DNA of 58,677 bases from Streptomyces sp. CT34 (GTDB taxonomy: Bacteria > Actinomycetota > Actinomycetes > Streptomycetales > Streptomycetaceae), in contig NZ_KN708638.1 of NCBI RefSeq assembly GCF_000805335.1, positions 4,734,501 to 4,793,177 on the forward strand, given 5' to 3'. Every line of letters begins with the position of its first letter. Positions within the stretch are counted from its first letter, which is position 1. Positions 1 through 8,055 of this stretch are shown here, one piece after another. The notes under the pieces are model-generated. The model ran no database searches and was not told the DNA's origin. It saw nothing but the letters and a program-made list of their open reading frames with translations. The position numbers and the translations under genes were made by a program.

Positions 1-1
1 G

Positions 2-139
2 TCCTGGCTGGTGCGGGCCCCGGGCGTGCCGGCGGCGGACACGGCACCGGCCGGCCGCGGCGGGGAGAGCGGCCCGGTGGTGGCCACGGAGCCGGCGGTG
101 CGGCGGCACGACGAGGGGGACAAGGACCTGGCGGCCTGA
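2..139 (+). CDS. C-terminal end of an unidentified protein (cut by window edge)
   Basis: An open frame enters from the left edge and stops with TGA at 137-139. The 45 visible residues are rich in Ala, Gly and Pro, then end in a charged tail (VRRHDEGDKDLAA). No domain is recognisable, so no function is proposed. It converges on the FAD oxidase, with a strong hairpin between the two genes, which supports a real gene end here. Confidence 0.5.
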   Translation, partial: SWLVRAPGVPAADTAPAGRGGESGPVVATEPAVRRHDEGDKDLAA

Positions 140-209
140 CGTCCGTTCGGTACGGGATGGCCTGATGGCCGCTCCGTACGGGAACGGCGCGGCGCAGACC
201 TGGCGGACG

Positions 210-253
210 CGGATGGCCCGGCCCCTCCCCTCCCGGAGGAGCCGGGCCATCCG
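210..253. terminator. Bidirectional hairpin terminator between convergent genes
   Basis: CGGATGGCCCGGC (210-222) pairs perfectly with GCCGGGCCATCCG (241-253). The enclosed CCTCC/GGAGG can extend the stem. It lies just past the stops of two converging genes. There is no T-tract, which is common in Streptomyces terminators. Confidence 0.75.
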
Positions 254-266
254 TGTGCGCGGGTCC

Positions 267-1844
267 TCAGAGCGCCTGGGCGAAGGTGCTGAACAGCCGC
301 TGCGGGTCGTAGGTCTGCTTGACCTGGGCGAGGCGGGTGGCGGCGTTGCCGTAGTAGGCGGACTTCCAGTCGGACAGACCGGGGTCGGTGTAGTTCTGGT
401 ATGCGGCGCCCGAGGAGTGGCGCTGCATCGCGCCGTGGAAGGCATCCAGCCAGGCGGTCCGCGCGCCGGGGGAGCCGTTGGCCGGCCAGGACGTCAAGTA
501 CTGGGCCAGGAACCGCGATCCGCGGTGGACGAAGGCGGTGTCCGAGGCGCCCACGCGGTTGATCGCGCCGCCCAGTGCGGTCAGCGCGACATTGCCGGCG
601 ACGCCCTTGCGCCCGCCGGTCTCGATCTGGGCGAGCAGGGTGTGGATGCCGTCCGCGGACAGCGAGCGGTCGAAGAAGTGCGAGCGGGCGGCGTAGGTCT
701 CCCGGCCCAGCTTGCCGGATCCGGTGTGGCCGGGCAGCGAACCCGGCATGTGGCACTGGGCGTTCGACTTGGACGAGCAGCCCGCGTACGCCTCCATGGC
801 GTCCAGGTAGCCGATCGGGGTGAGGTGCACGCTGGTGGCCCGGCCGGGGCCGCCCGGCTGGTCGGCGAGCTTGTCGACGGCGTTCTGGAGGTCGTCGTGG
901 CTGCCGAGGGAGAAGGCCGCGACGGAGACGCCGGGGGTGCCGCCGGGCCGGGCATCGAAGTGGGCGGTGGACCATATCTCGTCGGCCTGCGCCGGGCCCC
1001 ACTTCTGCCAGGAGCCCAGCACCGCCGCGGCCTTGGCCCACGGCCAGGTCATGTATGCCATGACCGCGCGGGGTGCCGGGTGGGTACGGAAGCGGAGTTC
1101 GGTGACCACGCCGAAGTTGCCGTTGCCGGCGCCGCGCAGCGCCCAGAAGAGGTCGGGGTGGTGGCTCTTGTCGCAGTCGACGGTCTTCCCGTCGGCCGTG
1201 ACGACGGTGGCGCCGACCAGGCTGTCGCAGGTCAGTCCGTACGCCCGGGAGACCACGCCGTGGCCGCCGCCGAGGGTGAGGCCGGATATGCCGACGGTGG
1301 GGCAGGAGCCGCCGGGGACCGTCACCCCGTGCCCGGCCAGGCCCTGGTAGACGTCGATGAGCTTGGCGCCGGCGCCGATCCGGGTGACGCCGCCGGAGGG
1401 CGCGCCGACCTTGGCGAGCGAGGAGACGTCGATGATGAGCTTGCCGTTGCCGCTGGAGTAGCCGGCGTAGGAGTGGCCGCCGCTGCGGATGGCTATCGGG
1501 GCGTTGTAGCGGCGGGCGAAGGAGAGGCATTCGGCGATGTCGCCGGGGTGCTTCACATAGGCGATGGCGGACGGCTTGAGGCCGTCGTAGCGGGTGTTGT
1601 AGAGGCGCCGGGCGGTGGCGTAGGCCGCGTCCGAGGCACGTATCAACGGTCCGTCGAGGCTTTTGCCCAGTGCGCTCCAGGACGCCTGGGTGGCGGGGGC
1701 CTTGGCGGAGGCCGCGGTGTTCATGGTGCCCGCGGTGGTGCCGGAGGCGGCGTCGGCCTTGCCGGACGGGCCGTCGCAGCCGGTGGCCAGGGCGAAGGAG
1801 GTGGCCGCCAGGCCGCCGGCCGTGAGGAGTGTGCGCCGCTTCAC
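267..1844 (-). CDS. Secreted berberine-bridge-type FAD-linked oxidase
   Basis: A 525-residue oxidoreductase of the FAD_binding_4 plus C-terminal BBE family, which oxidises sugars or secondary metabolites using covalently bound FAD. The start is GTG 1844, chosen because AGGGGGA lies 9 bases upstream and KRRTLL at residues 2-7 opens a Tat-type signal. A Cys at residue 23 (LATGC) could make it a Tat lipoprotein. The two flavin-anchoring residues are both visible: His124 in SGGHSYAGYS and Cys181 in GGSCPTVGISG, so flavin is probably attached bicovalently. The C-terminal YYGNAATRL and YDPQRLF match the BBE domain. The gene stands alone, so its substrate cannot be deduced. Confidence 0.88.
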   Translation of the reverse strand: MKRRTLLTAGGLAATSFALATGCDGPSGKADAASGTTAGTMNTAASAKAPATQASWSALGKSLDGPLIRASDAAYATARRLYNTRYDGLKPSAIAYVKHPGDIAECLSFARRYNAPIAIRSGGHSYAGYSSGNGKLIIDVSSLAKVGAPSGGVTRIGAGAKLIDVYQGLAGHGVTVPGGSCPTVGISGLTLGGGHGVVSRAYGLTCDSLVGATVVTADGKTVDCDKSHHPDLFWALRGAGNGNFGVVTELRFRTHPAPRAVMAYMTWPWAKAAAVLGSWQKWGPAQADEIWSTAHFDARPGGTPGVSVAAFSLGSHDDLQNAVDKLADQPGGPGRATSVHLTPIGYLDAMEAYAGCSSKSNAQCHMPGSLPGHTGSGKLGRETYAARSHFFDRSLSADGIHTLLAQIETGGRKGVAGNVALTALGGAINRVGASDTAFVHRGSRFLAQYLTSWPANGSPGARTAWLDAFHGAMQRHSSGAAYQNYTDPGLSDWKSAYYGNAATRLAQVKQTYDPQRLFSTFAQAL

Positions 1845-2086
1845 TGGGATGAGTCCCCCTTGGTTGTCGTACGGTCCGGCCCCTGCCGGCCGGCGGGCGG
1901 CCGTGGTCGCGGGGGCGTCTGCCGGGACACCGCCCCCGGCGGGGCCGCGTTCCCCTGTGGCCGAAATCCGCCGGGGCACCACGCCGTCCGGATGCCGTGA
2001 GTGAAGACCGTTACCGCGCGGTGCTCTTGTGTCCCCCACCACTCAGATGCGGCACCGGGGGTGACGGGTTCCCGGAACGGACCGGC

Positions 2087-2272
2087 TCATTCCACGGGGC
2101 GCCCGGTGGCCGGTTCCGGACCGCCCCCGGCCGCGGCGAGATGGCGCTCGGCATCCGTACGCGCCTGGGAGCGGGCACGGCGGGCCATGCCGGTCCAGCC
2201 GCAGTCGCAGCGGGCCAGGCAGAAGGATCCGCGTTCGGTGGTGAAGACGCGGTGCGGGGGTCGGTCGGGCAC
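2087..2272 (-). CDS. Small Cys-containing protein, 61 aa, hypothetical
   Basis: A short protein with a compact CLARCDCGWTG segment, then MARRARSQARTDAERHL. This resembles small Streptomyces proteins in which a CxCGW knuckle precedes a basic helix; I recognise the pattern but not a named family. GTG 2272 is the most reasonable start, but the ribosome site is weak and longer N-termini are open. It is transcribed away from the lipoprotein gene that starts at 2445. The three closely spaced Cys could bind metal; this is inference. Confidence 0.5.
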   Translation of the reverse strand: MPDRPPHRVFTTERGSFCLARCDCGWTGMARRARSQARTDAERHLAAAGGGPEPATGRPVE

Positions 2273-2444
2273 CCCGCCACGGTACGCGCCCAAGGGGCGG
2301 TTGCGTGACGAGCCCCCGGAACGGTCGTTGAACGGATCGGTCGACGCACCGTCAGACGAGCGGAGCGGCGGAACGTCCGACCGTCCCGAGCGGACCGGCC
2401 GGCCCAGGCGGTCCCGGACACAGCGGCCGAGGGGGCTCGTACGC

Positions 2445-3305
2445 ATGGTGGTACAGGACAGGCGAGGCGGCGGTGCGGTGGCCACGGCCGTGGTGTGCGG
2501 GACGGGACTGATGGCGGGGCTGCTGGCGACGGGCTGCTCGCCGAGCGGGGCCGCCGCGGACGACCAGGCGGCGCCTCCCCGGGCGGCAGCCGCCGAGGTG
2601 GTGCGGCACAGCGCCGACGCCCTCGCCAGGGCCGGCTCCGCCAAGGTCCGTACGGCGCTGGAGACGGTCAGCGGCGGCACCCGGGTGGCCATCCGGGGCG
2701 CCGGGAGCTACGACTTCGGGGCCGGCAGCGGGCAGCTGCGGGTGGTGCTGCCGGATCTGAAGGGCAAGCCGAGCGGTGGCCATCAGCCGATCACGGAAAT
2801 CCTGGCGCCCGGTGCGCTGTTCATGAAGAACCGCGGTGCGGGGGTGCCGGCCGACAAGTGGGTGCGGGTGGACACCGCTTCGCTGGCCGACGGGAACCTG
2901 GTCACCGGCGGGGCGACCGATCCGCTGGCCGCCGCCGAACTGCTGCGCGGGGTGCGGAAGGTGACGTACCAGGGGCCGGAGCGGGTGGGCGGGGTCGCGG
3001 TGCGGCACTACCGCGGGACGACCGATCTGACCGCGGCGGCCGGCGGGGCGTCGGCGCGGTCCAGGCCGGCGCTGGTCGCGGCGGAAAAAGGGTTCACCAC
3101 GGCGGTGGTGCCGTTCGACGCGTACCTGGACGAGGCCGGGCGGCTGCGCAGGGTGCGGGAGCGGTTCCGGTTCGCGAACGGTTCGCCGAAGGGGGCGTCG
3201 GTGACCTCGACGACCGAGTTGTACGGATTCGGTGCGAAGTCGGCGGTGCGGCTGCCGGACCGGCGGGACATCTACACCGGGAAGATCGCGGAGGCGAAGC
3301 CCTGA
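2445..3305 (+). CDS. Secreted lipoprotein, LolA/LppX-like fold
   Basis: 286 residues. ATG 2445 is preceded by AGGGGG at a 9-base spacing. A hydrophobic leader ends in the lipobox LLATGC, so the mature protein is probably lipid-anchored on the outside of the membrane. The remainder (VRHSADALARAG, then strands such as FMKNRGAGVPADKWVRVD and a late FDAYLDEAGRLRRVRERF) resembles the LppX/LprG/LolA-like lipoproteins common in Streptomyces, which form a half-barrel that can hold lipid. The bound molecule is unknown. The family assignment is by pattern only. Confidence 0.8.
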   Translation: MVVQDRRGGGAVATAVVCGTGLMAGLLATGCSPSGAAADDQAAPPRAAAAEVVRHSADALARAGSAKVRTALETVSGGTRVAIRGAGSYDFGAGSGQLRVVLPDLKGKPSGGHQPITEILAPGALFMKNRGAGVPADKWVRVDTASLADGNLVTGGATDPLAAAELLRGVRKVTYQGPERVGGVAVRHYRGTTDLTAAAGGASARSRPALVAAEKGFTTAVVPFDAYLDEAGRLRRVRERFRFANGSPKGASVTSTTELYGFGAKSAVRLPDRRDIYTGKIAEAKP

Positions 3306-3483
3306 GGGTGCTGTCCGGGGGCCGCCTGCGGGCCCGTGGGCTTGCCGGGGGCATGCGCCGGCGGTCTTGGCCGGATGGCGGAAATGGTCCTTCCGTGCCA
3401 TGTCGCGGAGCGTGCGGCCGTCCCTACGCTGGCGGGTAACCACCAGAGGCGTGGGAAGGCGCTCGAAAGAGGAGGTGTTGGAC

Positions 3484-3660
3484 GTGCCCGCCCATCGCCA
3501 CCCGACGGTTCAGGACCACGTGGCCCTCGCCGAGATCGACCTCACTGGTGAGTTGATGATCGCGGCGGCGGCTGCGAGCGAGGAACGGCTCAGTGCGGAC
3601 CTGATCGACGAGGTGCTGCACGTGGAGGAGGCCGACCGCGAGGTGGCCGAGGCTCCCTGA
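3484..3660 (+). CDS. Conserved small acidic protein, 58 aa
   Basis: A 58-residue hydrophilic protein with the core HVALAEIDLTGELMIAAA and a C-terminal ADLIDEVLHVEEAD. It looks like the small acidic proteins seen beside CsoR genes in streptomycetes; the role is unknown. AGAGGAGG at 3468-3475 favours GTG 3484 (8-base spacing) over the upstream GTG 3475, which would overlap the ribosome site. It converges with the metal sensor gene. Confidence 0.7.
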   Translation: MPAHRHPTVQDHVALAEIDLTGELMIAAAAASEERLSADLIDEVLHVEEADREVAEAP

Positions 3661-3734
3661 TCCGACCCGAATTGACCCGATCCGTCCAGACCGGACTCGA
3701 GCCGACCGGACTGACCGGACCGGCCGTCGGACGC

Positions 3735-4175
3735 TCAGGTGCGCAGCATCCGCTCGATGGCCTTGGTGGCCTCCTGGACCTTGGCGTCGATGGCCTCCGG
3801 GCCCTTCACGGCGCCCGGAGCGGAGCTCTCGATGACCGCAGCCGCGACGCAGTGCCGCAGGTGCTCCTCCAGCAGCTGGAGGCCGAAGGACTGCAGGCCC
3901 TTCGTGCTCGCCGAGACCTGGGTGAGGATGTCGATGCAGTAGACGTCCTCTTCGAGCATGCGCTGGAGCCCACGGATCTGGCCCTCGATGCGGCGCAGTC
4001 GCTTGATGTGCGCGTCCTTTTGCTTGGCGTAGCCGTGGGTGCCGTGCGCGGGGGTCTGCGCAGCGTTGTCGGTCACAGCGCCGGGGTCGTCGAGGGGGGC
4101 GGATGTGGGGCCTGGGCCGTGGCAGGCCGCGGCGGCTGCGGTGCTGCCGTTGGTGTCGGCGTCCGTGGTCGTCAT
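3735..4175 (-). CDS. csoR: CsoR-family metal-sensing repressor
   Basis: 146 residues. The C-terminal 95 form the all-helical CsoR/RcnR (DUF156) fold, starting at HIKRLRRIEGQIRGLQRM. The Cu(I) ligand set is present: Cys in DVYCIDIL, then His and Cys in LLEEHLRHC. The first 50 residues are a low-complexity His/Ala tail. ATG 4175 is preferred because GGGAG lies 6 bases upstream; the ATG 6 bases earlier is too close to it. CsoR tetramers leave DNA on binding Cu(I). A matching palindrome lies in its own upstream region, which implies autoregulation. No copper ATPase or chaperone is adjacent. Position next to the DUF47/pit pair matches S. coelicolor SCO4136 (from memory). Confidence 0.9.
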   Translation of the reverse strand: MTTTDADTNGSTAAAAACHGPGPTSAPLDDPGAVTDNAAQTPAHGTHGYAKQKDAHIKRLRRIEGQIRGLQRMLEEDVYCIDILTQVSASTKGLQSFGLQLLEEHLRHCVAAAVIESSAPGAVKGPEAIDAKVQEATKAIERMLRT

Positions 4176-4205
4176 GGCCATCTCCCGTGGTATTGAGGCG
4201 ATCCG

Positions 4206-4224
4206 TATACCCCTGGTGGGTATA
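4206..4224. promoter_or_regulatory. CsoR operator palindrome
   Basis: TATACCC (4206-4212), 5-base spacer, GGGTATA (4218-4224): a perfect 7-base inverted repeat matching the TACCC/GGGTA pattern bound by actinobacterial CsoR. It lies 31 bases upstream of the csoR start and between the divergent csoR and DUF47 genes, so it may touch both promoters. Confidence 0.85.
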
Positions 4225-4318
4225 TCGTAACGAAGTTCGCGAGGGTCCGAGGTACCCCGTGCAGAGCATGCTGCCCGATGGGCGACACTGAAGGAATGCC
4301 GGTTAGCTGTGGCTGGAT

Positions 4319-4333
4319 GATGCGCCTAGCATC
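4319..4333 (+). promoter_or_regulatory. Candidate promoter of the DUF47-pit operon
   Basis: GATGC-GCCTA-GCATC is a 5-base inverted repeat containing TAGCAT (4327-4332), a plausible -10 about 37 bases before the DUF47 start. I find no PHO-type GTTCAC repeats here. Confidence 0.35.
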
Positions 4334-4369
4334 AACTCGACCGAATCCGATGCACCCCGAGGATTTCAC

Positions 4370-4990
4370 GTGCGCTTTCGTCTGACCCCCAGGGAGACGA
4401 GCTTCTACGACATGTTCGCCGCGTCCGCGGACAACATCGTCACGGGCTCCAAGCTCCTGATGGAACTGCTCGGGGCGGACGCCTCCGGACGGGCAGAGAT
4501 CTCCGAGCGGATGCGGGCGGCTGAGCACGCGGGGGATGACGCGACGCACGCGATCTTCCACCAGCTGAACTCCTCGTTCATCACGCCGTTCGACCGCGAG
4601 GACATCTACGCCCTCGCCTCGTCGCTCGACGACATCATGGACTTCATGGAGGAGGCCGTCGATCTGGTCGTCCTCTACAAGATCGAGGAACTCCCCAAGG
4701 GCGTCGAGCAGCAGATCGAGGTGCTGGCACGGGCGGCCGAGCTGACCGCCGAGGCGATGCCGAACCTGCGCACGATGGCGAACCTCACCGAGTACTGGAT
4801 CGAGGTCAACCGCCTGGAGAACCAGGCCGACCAGATCCACCGCAAGCTGCTGGCCCACCTCTTCAACGGCAAGTACGACGCCATCGAGGTGCTCAAGCTC
4901 AAACAGATCGTGGACATCCTGGAGGAGGCGGCGGACGCGTTCGAGCACGTCGCCAACACGGTCGAGACCATCGCGGTCAAGGAGTCCTGA
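4370..4990 (+). CDS. DUF47 / PhoU-like phosphate transport regulator
   Basis: 206 residues, entirely helical, of the PhoU_div (DUF47) family that partners low-affinity Pit transporters. Acidic motifs typical of the family are visible: EHAGDDATH near residue 45, FDREDIYALASSLDDIMDF near 75, and a mirrored DILEEAADAFEHVANTVE near the C-terminus; these bind metal in PhoU-like folds. GTG 4370 follows CGAGGA by a short spacer. The pit gene starts 9 bases after its stop, so the two are cotranscribed. Expected role: cytoplasmic control of Pit activity. Confidence 0.9.
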   Translation: MRFRLTPRETSFYDMFAASADNIVTGSKLLMELLGADASGRAEISERMRAAEHAGDDATHAIFHQLNSSFITPFDREDIYALASSLDDIMDFMEEAVDLVVLYKIEELPKGVEQQIEVLARAAELTAEAMPNLRTMANLTEYWIEVNRLENQADQIHRKLLAHLFNGKYDAIEVLKLKQIVDILEEAADAFEHVANTVETIAVKES

Positions 4991-4999
4991 GCCCCGGCC

Positions 5000-5998
5000 A
5001 TGGACACCTTTGCGCTCGTCGTGACCATCGCGGTCGCGCTCGGTTTCACCTATACCAACGGCTTCCACGACTCGGCCAACGCGATCGCGACCTCGGTCTC
5101 GACGCGGGCGCTGACCCCAAGGGCCGCGCTGGCGATGGCGGCCGTGATGAACCTGGCCGGTGCCTTCCTCGGCAGCGGCGTCGCCAAGACGGTCAGCGAG
5201 GGCCTGATCGCGACCCCGCACGGCAACAAGGGGATGGGCATCCTCTTCGCCGCGCTGCTCGGCGCGGTGGTCTGGAACCTCATCACCTGGTACTTCGGCC
5301 TCCCGTCGTCCTCCTCGCACGCACTGTTCGGCGGCATGGTCGGGGCGGCGCTGGCCGGCGGGACGCAGGTGATCTGGTCCGGCGTGATCGACAAGGTCGT
5401 CCTGCCGATGTTCATCTCGCCGGTGATCGGGCTGGTGCTCGGCTACCTCGTGATGGTCGTGATCCTCTGGCTGTTCCGTAAGGCCAATCCGCACAAGGCC
5501 AAGCGCGGTTTCCGTATAGCGCAGACCGTCTCGGCGGCGGGCATGGCCCTCGGCCACGGCCTCCAGGACGCCCAGAAGACCATGGGCATCGTGGTGATGG
5601 CGCTGGTCATCGCCGACGTCGAGAAGGCGAACGACGCCATTCCGCTGTGGGTCAAGCTGGCCTGCGCGATCACCATGTCGCTCGGTACGTACGCGGGCGG
5701 CTGGCGGATCATGCGGACGCTGGGCCGGCGGATCATCGAGCTGGACCCGCCGCAGGGCTTCGCCGCGGAGACCACCTCCGCCTCGGTGATGTACGTCGCG
5801 TCGTTCATGTTCCACGCGCCGATCTCCACCACGCATGTCATCACCGCCTCGATCATGGGCGTCGGCTCGACCAAGGGCCCGCGCGCGGTGCGCTGGGGCG
5901 TGGCCAAGAACATCGTGATGGGCTGGTTCATCACCATGCCGGCGGCGGCGCTGGTCGCCGGGCTCGCGTACTGGCTGATCCGGCTGGCCTTCGGCTGA
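5000..5998 (+). CDS. pit: Low-affinity inorganic phosphate transporter, Pit family
   Basis: 332 residues, about ten membrane segments, PHO4 family. Both family signatures are present as an internal duplication: GFHDSANAIATSVSTRAL near residue 22 and an equivalent FMFHAPISTTHVITASIMGVG near residue 272. It moves metal-phosphate complexes or phosphate with protons. ATG 5000 follows the DUF47 gene directly. It ends at a strong hairpin shared with the converging pstB. Its S. coelicolor counterpart by context would be pitH1 (SCO4138, from memory). Confidence 0.93.
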   Translation: MDTFALVVTIAVALGFTYTNGFHDSANAIATSVSTRALTPRAALAMAAVMNLAGAFLGSGVAKTVSEGLIATPHGNKGMGILFAALLGAVVWNLITWYFGLPSSSSHALFGGMVGAALAGGTQVIWSGVIDKVVLPMFISPVIGLVLGYLVMVVILWLFRKANPHKAKRGFRIAQTVSAAGMALGHGLQDAQKTMGIVVMALVIADVEKANDAIPLWVKLACAITMSLGTYAGGWRIMRTLGRRIIELDPPQGFAAETTSASVMYVASFMFHAPISTTHVITASIMGVGSTKGPRAVRWGVAKNIVMGWFITMPAAALVAGLAYWLIRLAFG

Positions 5999-6038
5999 CG
6001 GGGCGTCAGCGCAGGCCGCCGGCCGCGGACAGCAGAAT

Positions 6039-6067
6039 GGGCCCGCCCCCGGCAGGGGGGCGGGCCC
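6039..6067. terminator. Bidirectional terminator between pit and pstB
   Basis: GGGCCCGCCCCC (6039-6050) pairs perfectly with GGGGGCGGGCCC (6056-6067) around a 5-base loop, followed by TTC. It lies between converging operons. Confidence 0.85.
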
Positions 6068-6166
6068 TTCGTCATGCGGTGGCACCGCCATGCAGCACCG
6101 CAGGACGCGGAGGGGGCCGGGCGGGACCTCGCGGCCGGGCCCGGCGGTAGGCCGCCAGGGCCTGTT

Positions 6167-6943
6167 CTAGCCGAAGCGGCCGGAGATGTAGTCCTCGGTG
6201 GCCTGGACCGACGGGTTGGAGAAGATCCGCTCGGTCTCGTCGATCTCGATCAGCTTGCCGGGCTTGCCGACGGCCGCCAGGTTGAAGAACGCGGTGCGGT
6301 CCGAGACCCGCGCGGCCTGCTGCATGTTGTGCGTCACGATGACGATCGTGAAGCGCTCCTTCAGCTCGCCGATCAGGTCCTCGATGGCGAGGGTGGAGAT
6401 CGGGTCGAGCGCCGAGCAGGGCTCGTCCATCAGCAGCACCTGCGGCTCGACCGCGATGGCGCGGGCGATGCACAGCCGCTGCTGCTGGCCGCCGGAGAGG
6501 CCGGAACCGGGCTTGTGGAGGCGGTCCTTGACCTCGTTCCAGAGGTTGGCGCCGATGAGGGACTTCTCGACGATGTCCTTGAGCCGGCTCTTCTTGTACG
6601 AGCCGTTCAGCCGCAGCCCGGCCGCCACATTGTCGAAGATCGACATCGTCGGGAACGGGTTGGGGCGCTGGAAGACCATGCCGACGGTGCGGCGGACCGC
6701 GACCGGGTCGACGCCGGAGCCGTAGAGGTTCTCGTCGTCCAGCATCACCTTGCCCTCGACCCGGCCGCCGGGGGTGACCTCGTGCATCCGGTTCAGGGTG
6801 CGCAGGAAGGTCGACTTGCCGCAGCCGGAGGGGCCGATGAAGGCGGTCACCGAGCGCGGCTCGATGGTCATCGAGATGTCGTCGATGGCCTTGTGAGCGC
6901 CGTAGTACGCGTTCAGGCCGCTGACGTCGATTCGCTTGGCCAT
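6167..6943 (-). CDS. pstB: Phosphate ABC transporter ATP-binding protein PstB
   Basis: 258 residues, the usual PstB length. Walker A GPSGCGKST at 37-45, Q-loop in MVFQRPNPFP, signature LSGGQQQR, Walker B VLLMDEPCSALD and the H-loop IVTHNM are all intact. It powers high-affinity phosphate import through PstC/PstA. ATG 6943 gives the family N-terminus MAKRID; a GTG 9 bases earlier is an alternative. Last gene of the pstSCAB operon, 38 bases after pstA. Confidence 0.96.
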   Translation of the reverse strand: MAKRIDVSGLNAYYGAHKAIDDISMTIEPRSVTAFIGPSGCGKSTFLRTLNRMHEVTPGGRVEGKVMLDDENLYGSGVDPVAVRRTVGMVFQRPNPFPTMSIFDNVAAGLRLNGSYKKSRLKDIVEKSLIGANLWNEVKDRLHKPGSGLSGGQQQRLCIARAIAVEPQVLLMDEPCSALDPISTLAIEDLIGELKERFTIVIVTHNMQQAARVSDRTAFFNLAAVGKPGKLIEIDETERIFSNPSVQATEDYISGRFG

Positions 6944-6981
6944 GTCAATCACTGCTTCTTTCTCAGGCGGGGCGCCGCGGT

Positions 6982-8055
6982 TCAGTGCTTCGGTGCTTTC
7001 CAGCGGGCGATGCCGCGGGACACCAGGTTGAGGATCATGACGAAGGCGATGAGCACGAGTGCCGCGGCCCAGGCGCGGTCGTACGAGGCGTCGGAGCCCT
7101 GCTGCCACTGCTGGAACACATAGAGCGGCAGCGACTGCTGGGCGCCTTCGAAGGGGTCGTTGTTGATCGTCTTGGCGCCCCACACCAGGAGCAGCACCGG
7201 GGCGGTCTCACCGGTGATCCGGGCGATGGCGAGCATGACGCCGGTGGTGATGCCGCCGATCGAGGTGGGCAGGACGACCTTGAGGATCGTGCGCCACTTG
7301 GGGACGCCGAGGGCGAGGGACGCCTCGCGCAGCTCGTTCGGGACGAGCTTGAGCATCTCCTCGGTGGAGCGGACCACGACCGGCATCATCAGGATCGCCA
7401 GGGCCATCGAGCCGGCGAAGCCGGACGGGCCGAAGCCGAGGATCAGGATCCACACCGAGAGGACGAAGAGTCCCGCCACGATGGAGGGGATGCCGGTCAT
7501 CACGTCCACGAAGAACGTGACGACCCGGGCGAGCTTGCCGCGGCCGTACTCGACCAGGTAGATCGCCGTCAGCAGACCGATCGGCGCGGCGATCAGGGTC
7601 GCCAGTCCGACCTGCTCCAGGGTGCCGATGATCGCGTGGTAGATACCGCCGCCGGGCATCGCGTCCGGGAGGGTGCCCATCGAGTGGGACAGGAAGTAGC
7701 CGTCCAGGACCTTGCTGCCGCGGGCGACGGTCTCCCACAGGAGGGAGGCGAGCGGTACGACGGCGAGCAGGAAGGCGATCCAGACCATGCTGGTGGCCAG
7801 CCGGTCCTTGGCCTGGCGGGTGCCCTCGACGGCGGCGGTCAGCAGGTACGTCCCGACGATGAAGACCAGCGCGGCGATCAGGCCCCACTGGACGGTGCTG
7901 TCCAGCCCGGCGGCCAGTCCGATGCCGCAGCCGGCGCCGACCGCGACCAGCGCGAGGACCGGCGAGGTCCAGCGGGGGAGCCGGGCCTGCTTGAGGGAGA
8001 CGGTGCTGCGGGGCTCGGCGACCCGGCGGTGGCGGTGGCTTGTGGTGACAGTCAT
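6982..8055 (-). CDS. pstA: Phosphate ABC transporter permease PstA
   Basis: 357 residues. After a basic N-terminus and two extra membrane segments, the standard permease core follows. The cytoplasmic coupling loop is visible as EMLKLVPNELREASLALG, which contacts PstB. Its ATG overlaps the pstC stop by 4 bases (ATGA), so translation is coupled. Together with PstC it forms the membrane channel. Confidence 0.95.
   Translation of the reverse strand: MTVTTSHRHRRVAEPRSTVSLKQARLPRWTSPVLALVAVGAGCGIGLAAGLDSTVQWGLIAALVFIVGTYLLTAAVEGTRQAKDRLATSMVWIAFLLAVVPLASLLWETVARGSKVLDGYFLSHSMGTLPDAMPGGGIYHAIIGTLEQVGLATLIAAPIGLLTAIYLVEYGRGKLARVVTFFVDVMTGIPSIVAGLFVLSVWILILGFGPSGFAGSMALAILMMPVVVRSTEEMLKLVPNELREASLALGVPKWRTILKVVLPTSIGGITTGVMLAIARITGETAPVLLLVWGAKTINNDPFEGAQQSLPLYVFQQWQQGSDASYDRAWAAALVLIAFVMILNLVSRGIARWKAPKH

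Noticed and set aside
165..2000. A 611-codon plus-strand frame opposite the FAD oxidase
   Set aside because: It mirrors the real gene in GC-rich DNA, is Gly/Ala/Val-rich without domains, and the minus frame has full FAD-binding motifs and a Tat signal.
4225..4369. PHO box ahead of the DUF47-pit operon
   Set aside because: Only an isolated GTTCGCGAGGG resembles a unit; no second unit at 11-base phase.
4172..6091. A 639-codon minus-strand frame opposite the DUF47-pit genes
   Set aside because: It is Arg/His/Asp-rich noise antisense to two clear genes.
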